From NCBI RefSeq assembly GCF_900106015.1, contig NZ_LT629797.1, positions 5,084,001 through 5,148,000 on the forward strand: a DNA stretch of 64,000 nt, written 5' to 3'. Shown here piece after piece: positions 1-9,243 of this stretch. This stretch comes from Pseudomonas sihuiensis. Its GTDB lineage: Bacteria; Pseudomonadota; Gammaproteobacteria; Pseudomonadales; Pseudomonadaceae. Within the stretch, counting starts at the first letter, position 1; every line of letters begins with the position of its first letter. A program made the position numbers and the translations under genes. The notes beneath the pieces were generated by a model. That model searched no databases and was not told the origin of the DNA. It saw only the letters and a list, made by a program, of their open reading frames with translations.

Positions 1-943
1 GTTCGCCGGGCTTGACCAGAATCCGGTCACCCAGTGCCAGCGCGTCGATGCCGACACGTTCCTCACGTCCATCGATCAGGCGCACCGCATGATCCGGGCG
101 CAATGCCTGCAAGGCGCGAATGGCACTGGCGGTCTGGCGCTTGGCGCGGCTTTCCAGATATTTGCCGAGCAGGATCAGGCTGATGATCACCGCCGAGGCC
201 TCGAAGTACAGATGCGGCATCTGCCCGGCTGGCGTCACGGCCCACTGGTACAGGCTCAGGCCGTAACCGGCGCTGGTGCCGATGGCCACCAGTTGATCCA
301 TGTTGCCGGCACGAGCCTTCAGAGCTTGCCAGGCAGCGCGATAAAAGCGTGCGCCGAAGATGAACTGCACCGGTGTGGCGAGCAGGAATTGCGCCCAGGC
401 CGGCAGCATCCAGTGCAGGCCGAAGGGCTCGACCAGCATCGGCAGCACCAGCGGCAGGGTCAGGGCGATGGCCGCCAGCAAAGTCAGGCGTTCCCGCTGC
501 AAACGGCGTTGCGCCTGATCCGCGGCCGGGCGGTCGTCCAGCAGGCTGGCCTTGTAACCGGCGGCGGCCACCGCCTTCAGCGCCTGTTGCGGGTCGAAAC
601 CGGCGAGTACCTGCAGGCGCGCCTTCTCATCGGCGAGATTGACGGCGACCTGGCTGATGCCTGGCAGTTTGCTCAGGGCGCGTTCGATACGACCGACGCA
701 GCTGGCGCAGGTCATGCCTTCGATGCCCAACTCCAGCGGCTGGCTGGGCACTGCATAACCTGCGTCGATGATGGTGGTGATCAGCTGCGGCAGGCTATCG
801 GCAGGTGCTTCGATGCGCGCCTGCTCGCTGGCCAGGTTGACGCTGACACTGCTTACTTGCGGCAGCTTGCGCAGCGCGCGCTCGACACGACCGGCGCAAC
901 TGGCGCAGGTCATGCCCTGGATAGGCAGGTCGAAGGTGGTCAT
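1..943 (-). CDS. cueA: Copper-translocating P1B-type ATPase, N-terminal part (runs off the left edge)
   Basis: Inner-membrane copper exporter; only the first 314 residues are in the window. Two heavy-metal-associated domains are visible, each with GMTCASC (residues 10-16 and 76-82), where the paired cysteines bind Cu(I). Hydrophobic membrane segments begin near residue 150, and the frame stays open to base 1, where the actuator domain is starting. The start at 943 directly precedes the first HMA domain and lies about 30 bases after a CueR-type promoter. A perfect 7-bp inverted repeat (955-961/968-974) sits in the leader. The CPC motif and the phosphorylated Asp lie outside the window, so copper specificity is inferred from the double HMA, the CueR box and nearby copZ. 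Confidence 0.95.
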   Translation of the reverse strand, partial: MTTFDLPIQGMTCASCAGRVERALRKLPQVSSVSVNLASEQARIEAPADSLPQLITTIIDAGYAVPSQPLELGIEGMTCASCVGRIERALSKLPGISQVAVNLADEKARLQVLAGFDPQQALKAVAAAGYKASLLDDRPAADQAQRRLQRERLTLLAAIALTLPLVLPMLVEPFGLHWMLPAWAQFLLATPVQFIFGARFYRAAWQALKARAGNMDQLVAIGTSAGYGLSLYQWAVTPAGQMPHLYFEASAVIISLILLGKYLESRAKRQTASAIRALQALRPDHAVRLIDGREERVGIDALALGDRILVKPGE

Positions 944-972
944 GGTTCGGCTCCCTGTAGCTTGATGGCTAC

Positions 973-1003
973 AGGATCAACCTTGACCCCATGGCAAGGT
1001 CAA
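973..1003 (-). promoter_or_regulatory. CueR-type copper-responsive promoter of the copper ATPase
   Basis: Read on the minus strand, a -35 TTGACC (998-1003) is separated by 19 bases from a weak -10 GATCCT (973-978). The long spacer holds the dyad ACCTTG-N9-CAAGGT (980-1000). An overlong 19-bp spacer with a central dyad is the hallmark of MerR/CueR-family activation. The same layout recurs before copZ (1450-1480). Confidence 0.75.
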
Positions 1004-1007
1004 GCCT

Positions 1008-1415
1008 TCAGTTCAGTGTGGGCGCGGCATGCAGTCGCAGGCCATCGCTGCCCATGGCGATGCGATAGCGGCGCACCTCGCCGGCCTGCAGTTCCAGCGA
1101 CTGACCGGCGAGCTGGTTGATACCGTCCTGACAGGGACCGGTGCCGGTCAGGCCAAGGCGCAGTGAGACGCGGCCTGGCGGCAGGTTGAAGGACACCGAT
1201 TGGCCCTGATGCAGGCGGGCGGCCATCTGGTCATGCAGATACAGCGCGACCTCGCAGGTGGTGGCCACTTCAAGGCGTTCGCGGGAGACGATCAGCACCG
1301 CGTAGCCTTCGCCCTGACTTGTCGAGGGCAGCGGTGCCAGTGGTTCGGCCTGAGCCAGAGGCGCCAGCAGCAGGGCAAGGGCGGAGCAGAGCAGGCGCAT
1401 GGCAAGGGTCCTCAT
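1008..1415 (-). CDS. Small secreted protein of unknown function
   Basis: I do not recognise the family. From the start at 1415 the protein has 135 residues: a signal peptide (MRTLAMRLLC, then a Leu/Ala-rich core ending APLAQA) and a mature part with two cysteines and an alternating beta pattern. This resembles small PEGA/DUF2846-like periplasmic domains only loosely. An ATG at 1400 is an alternative start. It lies between the copper ATPase and copZ and is transcribed away from the copZ CueR promoter, so a periplasmic role in copper handling is possible. That is inference from position only. Confidence 0.65.
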   Translation of the reverse strand: MRTLAMRLLCSALALLLAPLAQAEPLAPLPSTSQGEGYAVLIVSRERLEVATTCEVALYLHDQMAARLHQGQSVSFNLPPGRVSLRLGLTGTGPCQDGINQLAGQSLELQAGEVRRYRIAMGSDGLRLHAAPTLN

Positions 1416-1449
1416 GCAGAAAACGGCGCGGGTGACATGAAGCAAGGGC

Positions 1450-1480
1450 TTGACCTTGCCATCGTGGCAAGGTCGAGACT
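1450..1480 (+). promoter_or_regulatory. CueR-type copper-responsive promoter of copZ
   Basis: TTGACC (1450-1455), a 19-base spacer and GAGACT (1475-1480). The spacer carries the dyad ACCTTGCC-N5-GGCAAGGT (1453-1473). It matches the promoter of the copper ATPase in sequence and spacing, so both genes are probably induced together by Cu(I)-CueR. Confidence 0.8.
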
Positions 1481-1513
1481 ACACCCATCGACCACTGATT
1501 CAAGGAGTCAGCA

Positions 1514-1711
1514 ATGCAACAATTCAAGGTTAGCGGAATGTCATGCGGTCATTGCGTACGCGCCATTACCCAGGCGATCCAGGCGCTGGAGCAGACGGCC
1601 AGAGTCGAAGTGGATCTGGCTGGGGGGCTGGTACGAGTGGAGGGCAACCTGGATGCTGCGCAGATACAGGCCGCCATTCGCGAAGAGGGCTACCAGGTTG
1701 CCCCCGCGTAG
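1514..1711 (+). CDS. copZ: Copper chaperone CopZ (single HMA domain)
   Basis: A 65-residue cytosolic protein that is one heavy-metal-associated domain. The Cu(I)-binding motif GMSCGHC is at residues 8-14. Proteins of this type carry Cu(I) to the HMA domains of the CueA/CopA ATPase or buffer it in the cytosol. A GGAG ribosome-binding site precedes the ATG, and a CueR-type promoter lies about 35 bases upstream. It is followed at once by the convergent TetR repressor gene, a copZ-nalD neighbourhood that I also recall from P. aeruginosa (PA3574a-PA3574). Confidence 0.93.
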   Translation: MQQFKVSGMSCGHCVRAITQAIQALEQTARVEVDLAGGLVRVEGNLDAAQIQAAIREEGYQVAPA

Positions 1712-1723
1712 AGCTCGGGCCTG

Positions 1724-2344
1724 CTAAGGCCACTGCCGCAGCAGGCCGCGAAAGCAGCTGTCGATCATCGTCGGGGTATCGGTCTGGGCATCGAACAGGT
1801 TGGGGTCTCGCAGCCAGTCACTGAACAGGCCGACGAGTAGCGCGTGCAGCGTGCGCGAGGCCAGGCGCGGGGTGATGCCTGGCTGCAGGTATGGTTGCAC
1901 AGCCGGCAAGGCGAACTGCTGTTCGCACAGGTCAATGAACTGATTGACGAAGGTCTCGTGACGCTCCTCGGCCTCGCGCAGCTCCTCGGTGAACTCGCAG
2001 CGCCGCAGTAGTACGGTGAGGATGCGCCGGCGTTGCTCGTCGAGCACCAGATTGGCCATGGCCTCTATGCACAGATCGCGCAGCAGCTGCAGCGATGACA
2101 GGCCATCGACCGCCGCCAGTTGCTGGGCCAGCGGCTCCAGCGGCAGACGTACCTGGTTGAGCATTTCGTGGAACAGGTGGGCCTTGTTCTGGAAGTGCCA
2201 ATAAACCGCACCGCGCGTAACCCCGGCATGCCGGGCGATCTGCTCGAGGCTGGTATGGGCGACCCCACGCTCGAGGAACAACTGTTCCGCAGCAGCGAGG
2301 ATGGCGCAGCGGGTTTTCTCCGCATCTTCTTTGGTTCTACGCAT
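1724..2344 (-). CDS. TetR/AcrR-family efflux repressor, NalD/TtgR-like
   Basis: A 206-residue repressor. The N-terminal TetR helix-turn-helix includes TSLEQIARHAGVTRGAVYWH (about residues 31-50), the pattern typical of AcrR, TtgR and NalD repressors of RND pumps. The C-terminal all-helical ligand pocket has normal length. It is divergent from an RND membrane-fusion gene, separated by about 125 bases that should hold the operator, so local repression of that operon is likely. The start at 2344 (MRRTKEDAEKTR) is the usual one for this family. Neighbouring copZ and an MFS exporter match the nalD context of P. aeruginosa, but orthology to nalD is not proven. Confidence 0.9.
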   Translation of the reverse strand: MRRTKEDAEKTRCAILAAAEQLFLERGVAHTSLEQIARHAGVTRGAVYWHFQNKAHLFHEMLNQVRLPLEPLAQQLAAVDGLSSLQLLRDLCIEAMANLVLDEQRRRILTVLLRRCEFTEELREAEERHETFVNQFIDLCEQQFALPAVQPYLQPGITPRLASRTLHALLVGLFSDWLRDPNLFDAQTDTPTMIDSCFRGLLRQWP

Positions 2345-2468
2345 GGCGATCCGGTTAATTGGAACTAGGCTCAGATTGTGCCGAGTTTACCGATTTTGCC
2401 CCGCCTGCTGGTGGCGGGCTTGGTTGTCCTGCTTCTGCCCCGTGTCTAGCCAAGGAGAGGAATGCCTC

Positions 2469-3620
2469 ATGCCCTTCGTTCGTCTGGTCGGTGTCTGCCT
2501 GCCCTTCAGCCTGGTCCTGCTGGCCGCGAGCGTCGAGGCCGCCGATGCGCCACCGTCAGCGGTGACGGTCGAGCAGATCAAGGCCGGCGAACTGCCCATC
2601 GTGCTGGAATATCCAGCGCGAACTGCCGGTTACCGCGAGGTGCAGGTTCGCGCCCAGGTCGGCGGCATCCTGCAGGAGCGCACCTATCAGGAGGGTAGTC
2701 GGGTACAGAAGGATCAGGTGCTGTTTCGTATTGATCCGCGCCCTTACGAGGCCGCCCTGGCCCGTGCCAAGGGTACCCTGGCACAGGAGCAGGCGCGTTT
2801 TCGCCAGACCGATCGCGACCTCAAGCGCATCCGTGAACTGCAGAAGAAGGGCTTTGCCAGCGAGAGTGAGCTGGACAATGCCATCTCCAACTTCGAACAG
2901 AGCAAGGCCAATATCGAGGCGGCCCAGGCCGAGGTGCAGTCGCGCCAGATCGACCTCGACTACACCACGGTCAAGGCGCCGATCACCGGCATCACCAGCA
3001 AGGAAAGCGTCTCCGAAGGCAGCCTGATCGTCGCCGGTGATCCCAGTGCCAGCCTGCTGACGCAGATCACCCAGCTCGACCCGATCTTCGTCAACTTCGC
3101 CTACCCGGACGCCGAGGCCGAGCGCCTGCGCCGCGAATTGTCCGAAGGCAGCCTGGTGCCACCGAGCAGCGGCAAACTCAGCGTGGAAGTGTATTTCGGT
3201 GATGGCTCGGCCTATCCGACAGCGGGCGAGGTGGATTTCACCGACAGCCTGATCGACCGTGGTACCGGTACCGTCAGCGCCCGTGGCGTGGTGCCGAACC
3301 CCGAGCAGAAACTGCTGCCCGGGCAGTTCGTGCGCGTGCAGGTCAAGGGCCTGACCCGTCCCAACGCCATCACCGTACCGGAGCGCTCCGTGGCTCAGGG
3401 GCCGCGTGGCACCTTCGTCTATGTGGTGGACGAGCAGAGTGTCGCGCGCATGCGCCAGGTCACCACGGGCGATACGGCCGGCGGCCGCTGGGTGATTCTG
3501 GCCGGCGTCAGCGATGGTGAGCGGGTGATAGTCGACGGTCTGGCCAAGGTACGACCGGACAGCCCGGTGCAGGTCGAGGAGGCGAAGGCAGCCACGCCAG
3601 CCAGCCCGGCGCAGGAGTAA
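2469..3620 (+). CDS. RND efflux periplasmic adaptor (membrane fusion protein), MexA/AcrA type
   Basis: Periplasmic adaptor linking an inner-membrane RND pump to an outer-membrane channel. The 383-residue product has a signal peptide ending near VEAADAPP, a split biotinyl-lipoyl domain, a coiled-coil hairpin (about residues 100-160), a beta-barrel with [20 protein letters not shown], and a membrane-proximal domain. The start at 2469 follows AAGGAG (2452-2457). Unlike MexA it shows no lipobox cysteine, so it is probably cleaved by signal peptidase I. The pump gene begins 5 bases downstream. No outer-membrane channel gene is present, so an OprM-type channel encoded elsewhere would be needed. Confidence 0.93.
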   Translation: MPFVRLVGVCLPFSLVLLAASVEAADAPPSAVTVEQIKAGELPIVLEYPARTAGYREVQVRAQVGGILQERTYQEGSRVQKDQVLFRIDPRPYEAALARAKGTLAQEQARFRQTDRDLKRIRELQKKGFASESELDNAISNFEQSKANIEAAQAEVQSRQIDLDYTTVKAPITGITSKESVSEGSLIVAGDPSASLLTQITQLDPIFVNFAYPDAEAERLRRELSEGSLVPPSSGKLSVEVYFGDGSAYPTAGEVDFTDSLIDRGTGTVSARGVVPNPEQKLLPGQFVRVQVKGLTRPNAITVPERSVAQGPRGTFVYVVDEQSVARMRQVTTGDTAGGRWVILAGVSDGERVIVDGLAKVRPDSPVQVEEAKAATPASPAQE

Positions 3621-3625
3621 CGACC

Positions 3626-6494
3626 ATGATCTCGCGCTTTTTCATCGACCGTCCGGTATTCGCCACCGTCATCTCCATCGTCATCGTGCTCGCCGGCCTG
3701 GCTGCGATGCGCGCGTTGCCCATTGCCCAGTACCCGGAAATCCTGCCGCCGCAGGTGTCGGTGAGCGCCGCATACCCTGGCGCCAGTTCGCAGGTCATCG
3801 CTGAAACCGTGGCGGCGCCGCTGGAACAGGAGATCAATGGCGTCGAGAACATGATCTACCAGCTGTCCAACTCTTCCAGCAGCGGGGCGATGAGTCTGAC
3901 GGTGTACTTCGCGGTCGGCACCGACCCGGACCAGGCCACCATCAACGTCAACAACAAGGTGCAGGCGGCGCTGGCCAAGTTGCCCGAGGAAGTGCGCCGC
4001 CAGGGCGTGAAGGTGGAGAAGAAGTCGTCCGACATTCTTCAGGTGATCACTCTCTATTCGCCGGATGATTCGCGCGACCCGATCTTCATCAGCAACTACG
4101 CGCTGATCAACGTCATCGACGAACTCAAGCGCCTCAAGGGCGTGGGTGATGCCAGTCAGTTCGGGTCCAAGGACTATTCCATGCGCATCTGGCTGCGCCC
4201 GGACAAGCTGGCGCAGTACAACTTGACACCGACCGATGTGGTCAACGCCATTCGCGAGCAGAATTCGCAGTTCGCCGCCGGCAGCTTCGGCCAGCAGCCG
4301 CTGAAGGAGCCGCAGGACTTCACTTATACGGTCACCACGCAAGGACGTTTCACCGACCCGAAGGAGTTCGAGAGCGTCATTCTGCGTACCGACGATGGTG
4401 CTGGTGGTGCTGGTGGTGCTGGTGGTGTTCATCTTCCTGCAGAACTGGCGCGCCACGCTGATTCCGGTGCTGGCCATTCCGGTGTCGCTGGTTGGCACCT
4501 TTGCCGGCATGTACATGCTGGGTTTCTCCATCAACCTGCTGACCCTGTTCGGCATGGTGCTGGCCATCGGCATCGTGGTGGACGATGCCATCGTGGTGAT
4601 CGAGAACGTCGAGCGGGTGATGCGCACTCAGGGGCTGAATGCGCGCGAGGCCTCGATCAAGGCGATGGAGGAGGTCACCGGGCCGATCATCGCCATCGTC
4701 CTGGTGCTTTGCGCGGTGTTCGTACCGGTGGGTTTTCTTGGCGGCCTGGCGGGGCAGATGTACAAGCAGTTCGCGATCACCATCGCGGTGTCGGTGGTGA
4801 TTTCCGGCATCGTCGCCCTGACCCTTTCTCCCGCACTCTGTGCGCTGCTGCTCAAGCCCGGCCACAATGAACCGGCGGCGCCGTTTCGCGCCTTCAACCG
4901 CTTCTTCGACAAGGCCACAGAGGGCTACGGCGCCGGGGTGCGTTTCTTTCTCAAGCGTTCGCTGGTCGGCCTGCTACTGTTCGGCGGCATGATTGCGCTG
5001 ATCATGCTGCTGTTCTCACGGGTGCCCGGCTCGCTGGTGCCCGATGAGGATCAGGGCTACGTGATCAACGCCTACTACCTGCCGCCAGCCGCTTCGCTCA
5101 ATCGCACCGAGGCGCTGAGTGGGGCGGTGAGTCAGCAGCTGATGGAGCATCCGGCAGTCGAAGACGTAGTGACCTTCGCCGGTTTCGACGTGCTTACCTT
5201 CGGCGTGCGCAGCAACGCCGGGGTGTCTTTCGTGCCGCTCAAGGACTGGAGCGAGCGCACCACGCCCGAGCTCGATGCGCGCAATCTGACGCGCGAGTTC
5301 ATGGGCATGGGCGCTGCGCAGAAGGATGGCCTGGTGTTGTCGTTCAACCCGCCGCCGATCACCGGCATGAGCACCACCGGTGGCTTCGAATCCTTCATTC
5401 AGGATCGTTCCGGTGGCAGCGTCGAGCAGCTCGGCGAGAAGGTCCAGGCCTTCGTCGAGGCCGCCAGCAAACGGCCGGAGCTGGCCGGCATTCAGAGCAC
5501 CTTCAGCGCCAACGTACCGCAGTACTACATTGATCTGGACCGGACCAAGACGCGGGCACTGGGCGTCAGCGTCAGTGACGTGTTCACCGCGATGCAGGCG
5601 ACCTTCGGCAGTTACTACGTCAACGACTTCACCCTCTACGGGCGCACCTGGCAGGTCAGCCTGCAGTCGGAATCGGAGTTCCGCCGCAAGCCGGAAGATC
5701 TTGGCCAGGTCTACGTACGCTCCAGCAGTGGTGATCTGGTGCCGCTATCGACCCTGTTGCGTGTGCGGCGCATCCTCGGGCCGGACTCCTATGACCGTTT
5801 CAACGTCTATCCCTCGGCCAAGGTCCTCGGTGGCCCGGCGCCGGGCTACAGCTCCGGGCAGGCACTGGCGGCGATGCAGGAAGTGGCCGATGAGGTGCTG
5901 GGCGAGGACTACAGCCTGGGCTGGATCGGCTCGGCCTACCAGGAACTGGCGACTCAGGGGTCGGGCACCCAGGCCTTCGTCTTCGGCCTGATTCTGGTCT
6001 TCCTGATTCTTGCCGCGCAGTACGAGCGCTGGACGCTGCCACTGGCGGTGGTCACCGCCGTGCCGTTTGCGGTGTTCGGGGCGATACTCGCGGTGTGGCT
6101 GCGCGGCATTCAGAACGACGTGTACTTCCAGGTCGGCCTGGTCACCCTGATCGGCCTGGCGGCGAAGAATGCCATCCTCATCGTCGAGTTCGCCGTGCTG
6201 CTGCGCGCCGAGGGCAAGGGCATCTTCGACTCGGCGCTGGAGGCGGCCAAGCTGCGTTTTCGCCCCATCGTGATGACTTCGCTGGCGTTCATTCTCGGTT
6301 GCGTGCCGCTGGCCATCAGCTCCGGTGCGGGCTCGGCCAGTCGCCACTCCATCGGCACCGGGGTGATCGGCGGCATGCTCGCGGCCACGCTGTTGGCCAC
6401 TTTCCTCATCCCGATGTTCTACCTGCTGGTGGAATCGGCGGCGCAGCGGGTGAGCCAGCGCGGCAAGGCCAGGGAAGAACAGCCGCCGCATTGA
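3626..6494 (+). pseudogene. RND multidrug efflux pump (HAE1 family, MexB/AcrB-like), broken by an internal deletion and frameshift
   Basis: Inner-membrane proton-driven drug pump in two frames. Frame one (from 3626, [20 protein letters not shown]) gives a normal N-terminus up to about residue 258, [11 protein letters not shown]. At about 4391-4400 it runs directly into the sequence for the second transmembrane helix ([20 protein letters not shown]), which lies in the next frame and continues to 6494 with all remaining pump motifs ([15 protein letters not shown], the C-terminal helices). By comparison with AcrB about 80 residues are missing, from the docking and porter domains. Frame one continues out of frame to 4870. 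The 3' frame has its own ATG (4395), but a 699-residue fragment would lack the first porter half. A sequencing or assembly collapse at the GTGCTG repeats at the join is the alternative. Confidence 0.85.
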
Positions 6495-6554
6495 TAAGCG
6501 CGAACCGTCGTTCGGCGATCCGCGCTTTCATCTGCGCCCTGGTCGGTGAGATGA

Positions 6555-6566
6555 TTAGCCGGCTAA
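6555..6566. promoter_or_regulatory. 12-bp perfect palindrome upstream of the MFS exporter
   Basis: TTAGCCGGCTAA is self-complementary and lies 19 bases before the MFS start. A near-copy, TTAGCCAGCTAA, lies 33 bases before the AEC transporter gene (30546-30557). It may be a regulator site; this is inference from symmetry and position. Confidence 0.3.
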
Positions 6567-6584
6567 CAATTTTCCGGAATGTTC

Positions 6585-7754
6585 ATGAATCTGCGAACCC
6601 TGCTGATCCTGGGCGCGCTGTGCGCCTTTGGCCCTTTGGCCATCGATTTCTACCTGCCAAGTTTCCCCACGCTGGCCCAGCAGTTCGGCACCGACGTCGA
6701 ACATGTTCAACTGTCGCTGGCGGCCTATTTCGTCGGCATCGCCATTGGCCAGCTGTTCTACGGGCCGTTGGCGGATCGTTTCGGTCGCCGCGTGCCACTG
6801 CTGGTCGGGGTAGCATTGTTCACCGTGGCATCGCTGGCTTGTGCCCTGGCACCGAACCTGGAATGGCTGGTGACGGCACGCTTCGTCCAGGCCCTCGGCG
6901 GCTGCGCCGGGATGGTGATCACCCGTGCGGTGGTGCGCGACCTGTGCGATCCACTGGCTTCGGCCAAGGTGTTCTCGCAACTGGTGCTGGTGATGGGCCT
7001 GGCGCCGATTCTCGCGCCCCTGGGGGGCGGGCTGCTGCTGGGCACCCTGGGCTGGCCTTGGATCTTCCATAGCCTGGCGATTTTCTCCGGCCTGTGCCTG
7101 CTGGCCGTGCTGTTGTGGTTGCCGGAGACCCGTCCGCAGCATCTGCAGCCGGCGCCGCTGAGCGGCGCCTTCGGCCAGTACCGCGCGTTGTTGGGCAATG
7201 CACCGTTCATGGGCTACAGCCTGGCCGGCGGTGTGGCGATGGCCGGCATGTTCGCCTACATCGCCGGTTCGCCCTTCGTGTTCATCGAGTTGTACGGCGT
7301 GCCGGCCGAGCACTATGGCTGGCTGTTCGGCAGCAACGCGGCAGGCTTCGTGATCATGGCGCAGGTCAATGCGCGTCTGGTGCTGCGCGGCGGCCCGGCG
7401 CTGTGGCTGCGGCGCATGGTGCTGGTATACCTGGCCAGCGGCCTGTGCCTGCTGGCGTTGGCGCTGTGGCAACCGGCGCAGCTGTGGCCGCTGCTGATTC
7501 CGTTGTTCATCTGCGTCGCCAGCCTCGGTTGCGTGCTGCCCAATGCCACGGCTTGCGCCATGGCCGGGCAGGGCCGGCATGCCGGCAGCGCTTCCGGGCT
7601 GCTGGGTAGCATGCAGTTCAGCGTGGCGGCCAGCGCTTCGGCGCTGGTGGCCTTCCTGCACGATGGTTCGGCCATGCCCATGGCGCTGGTGATCGCCCTG
7701 TGCGGCGCTGCTGCCTGCGGCTTTGCCTGGTGGAGCAAGCGCTTCGTGGTGTGA
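6585..7754 (+). CDS. Bcr/CflA-subfamily MFS drug exporter
   Basis: Inner-membrane proton antiporter of about 389 residues with 12 predicted helices. The N-terminal GPLAIDFYLPSFPTLAQQF is the Bcr/CflA signature, and the loop 2-3 motif GPLADRFGRRVPLL is the MFS motif A. Family members export bicyclomycin, chloramphenicol or dipeptides; the substrate here cannot be read from sequence. The start could be 6579 or 6585, and 6585 (MNLRTLL) gives the family-typical N-terminus. In P. aeruginosa a similar MFS gene sits beside nalD. Here the RND operon lies between them. Confidence 0.92.
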   Translation: MNLRTLLILGALCAFGPLAIDFYLPSFPTLAQQFGTDVEHVQLSLAAYFVGIAIGQLFYGPLADRFGRRVPLLVGVALFTVASLACALAPNLEWLVTARFVQALGGCAGMVITRAVVRDLCDPLASAKVFSQLVLVMGLAPILAPLGGGLLLGTLGWPWIFHSLAIFSGLCLLAVLLWLPETRPQHLQPAPLSGAFGQYRALLGNAPFMGYSLAGGVAMAGMFAYIAGSPFVFIELYGVPAEHYGWLFGSNAAGFVIMAQVNARLVLRGGPALWLRRMVLVYLASGLCLLALALWQPAQLWPLLIPLFICVASLGCVLPNATACAMAGQGRHAGSASGLLGSMQFSVAASASALVAFLHDGSAMPMALVIALCGAAACGFAWWSKRFVV

Positions 7755-7763
7755 GCCGGCGGG

Positions 7764-8624
7764 TTACAGTCGCGCGACCTTGAAGGTGTCGCAACGCCCC
7801 GGCTGACCACTCTCGAAGCCGGTACTGAACCAGCGTACGCGCTGCTGCGAGGTGCCATGGGTGAAGGCGTCCGGCACCACCTGACCGCGCGACTGCTTCT
7901 GCAGGCGGTCATCACCGATGGCGCTGGCGGCGTTGAGGGCTTCTTCCAGGTCGCCGGCCTCCAGCCAGTCATGCCGGCGTTGCGCGTGATGGGCCCAGAC
8001 CCCGGCCAGGCAGTCGGCCTGCAGTTCCTGGCGTACCAGCAGGCCGCCGTCGCCCTCGACGCGTTCACCGCGCTGGCGCGCCGCGTTGACCTTGGCCGAT
8101 ACGCCCAACAGGGTCTGTACGTGATGGCCGACTTCATGGGCGATCACATAGGCCTGGGCGAAGTCGCCGGCAGCGGAGAAGCGTTGCTCCATCTCGCGGA
8201 AAAACGCCATGTCCAGATACACGCGCTGATCACCGGGGCAGTAGAAGGGGCCAACTGCCGAGCTGGCGAAACCGCAGGCGGAATTGACGCCGCCAGAGAA
8301 CAGCACCAGTTGCGGATCGCGATACTGCTGGCCAGCCTGCTGGAACAGCTCGCGCCAGGTGTCTTCGGTATCGCCGAGGATGGCGCGGACGAACTCGCTC
8401 TGTTCGTCGTTCGCCGCTGGCGCGCTCTGCGTCTGGGTAACCTGCGGCTGGGTGGCCTGGCCGGCGATCTGACCGAGAATCTGCAGCGGGTCCTGGCCCA
8501 TCAGCAGGCCGACGATGACGATCACCGCCACCCCGCCGAGGCTCAGGCCGCCGCCGAGGCGCCTGCCGGAACGGCCGCGCGCATCCACCACGTTGTCACT
8601 ACGTCTACCGCGTTGCCAGCGCAT
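7764..8624 (-). CDS. Neutral zinc metallopeptidase, YpfJ/KPN_02809 family
   Basis: A 286-residue membrane-anchored putative zinc peptidase. A basic Arg/Gly-rich N-terminus is followed by one transmembrane helix (VAVIVIVGLLMG, about residues 31-43), a variable linker and the catalytic domain with HEVGHHVQTLLG, the HExxH zinc motif. The length and the N-terminal MRWQRGRRSDNVVDARG are typical of PF04228. Physiological substrates are unknown for the family. It is convergent with the MFS gene, with a 9-base gap. The start at 8624 gives the conserved family N-terminus. Confidence 0.93.
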   Translation of the reverse strand: MRWQRGRRSDNVVDARGRSGRRLGGGLSLGGVAVIVIVGLLMGQDPLQILGQIAGQATQPQVTQTQSAPAANDEQSEFVRAILGDTEDTWRELFQQAGQQYRDPQLVLFSGGVNSACGFASSAVGPFYCPGDQRVYLDMAFFREMEQRFSAAGDFAQAYVIAHEVGHHVQTLLGVSAKVNAARQRGERVEGDGGLLVRQELQADCLAGVWAHHAQRRHDWLEAGDLEEALNAASAIGDDRLQKQSRGQVVPDAFTHGTSQQRVRWFSTGFESGQPGRCDTFKVARL

Positions 8625-8677
8625 GGCGGCACTCCCTGGTTGCTGATCGCTGCAGTGTAGCTGCGCCCGTGCCCGAC

Positions 8678-9112
8678 TCAGTTGGCCGGGTAGTCACTGA
8701 GCAACTGATCCTTGCGCTCGCGATCCAGGCCGATGACCTGATAGGCATCGACACGGTCGCCATACTCCATACCAGGCGAGCCCACGGGCATGCCGGGTAC
8801 GGCAGCGCCGATCAGGTCCACGCGCTCACGCAGTTTGAGAATGTCGGCGGCCGGTACATGGCCCTCGACGAACTTGCCGTCGATCACGCCGGTGTGACAG
8901 GAAGCCAGGCGCGGCGGCACGCCGAGTCGCTGCTTGACCGCACTCATGTCGGCCTCGACATGGTCGTTGACGGTGAAGCCGTTGTCCTGCAGATGGTCGA
9001 TCCAGGCCTTGCAGCAACCGCAGTTGGCATCGCGATGTACATCGATGGTCAGTGGCTCGCTGGCGTGGGCCAGGCTGGTGAAGAGGCAGAGGGCGAGCAG
9101 GGAACGACGCAT
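8678..9112 (-). CDS. DUF411 periplasmic metal-binding protein
   Basis: A 144-residue exported protein: signal peptide MRRSLLALCLFTSLAHA, then the DUF411 core with DANCGCCKAWIDHL, whose cysteine cluster is the presumed metal (copper) site, and a conserved SCHTGVIDGKFVEGHVP segment. DUF411 proteins often accompany copper-resistance genes, which fits the copper cluster at the left of the window, although about 7 kb separate them. The start at 9112 is chosen because it begins directly at the signal peptide; the frame is open further upstream. The function is inferred, not shown. Confidence 0.88.
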   Translation of the reverse strand: MRRSLLALCLFTSLAHASEPLTIDVHRDANCGCCKAWIDHLQDNGFTVNDHVEADMSAVKQRLGVPPRLASCHTGVIDGKFVEGHVPAADILKLRERVDLIGAAVPGMPVGSPGMEYGDRVDAYQVIGLDRERKDQLLSDYPAN

Positions 9113-9243
9113 GACTGGACTCCGGATGAACGAGAGCGCCCAGCATAGCGCCGCGGCGGACGCTGCCCAAGCCATTGCGGCTATGCGTCGCGACCAGTGG
9201 CGGCCTATGCTGGCTGCAGCCACTCATTGTCTGGAACCCGCCC

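Noticed and set aside
4395..4431. GTGCTG tandem tract as a contingency (phase-variation) repeat
   Set aside because: The repeats encode the natural Leu-Val-rich helix 2 of RND pumps. A change in repeat number alone would not restore the roughly 80 missing residues.
4396..4870. Tail of the first RND frame as a genuine C-terminus
   Set aside because: After the junction it is the out-of-frame reading of the transmembrane region, giving a Gly/His/Arg-rich sequence of no family.
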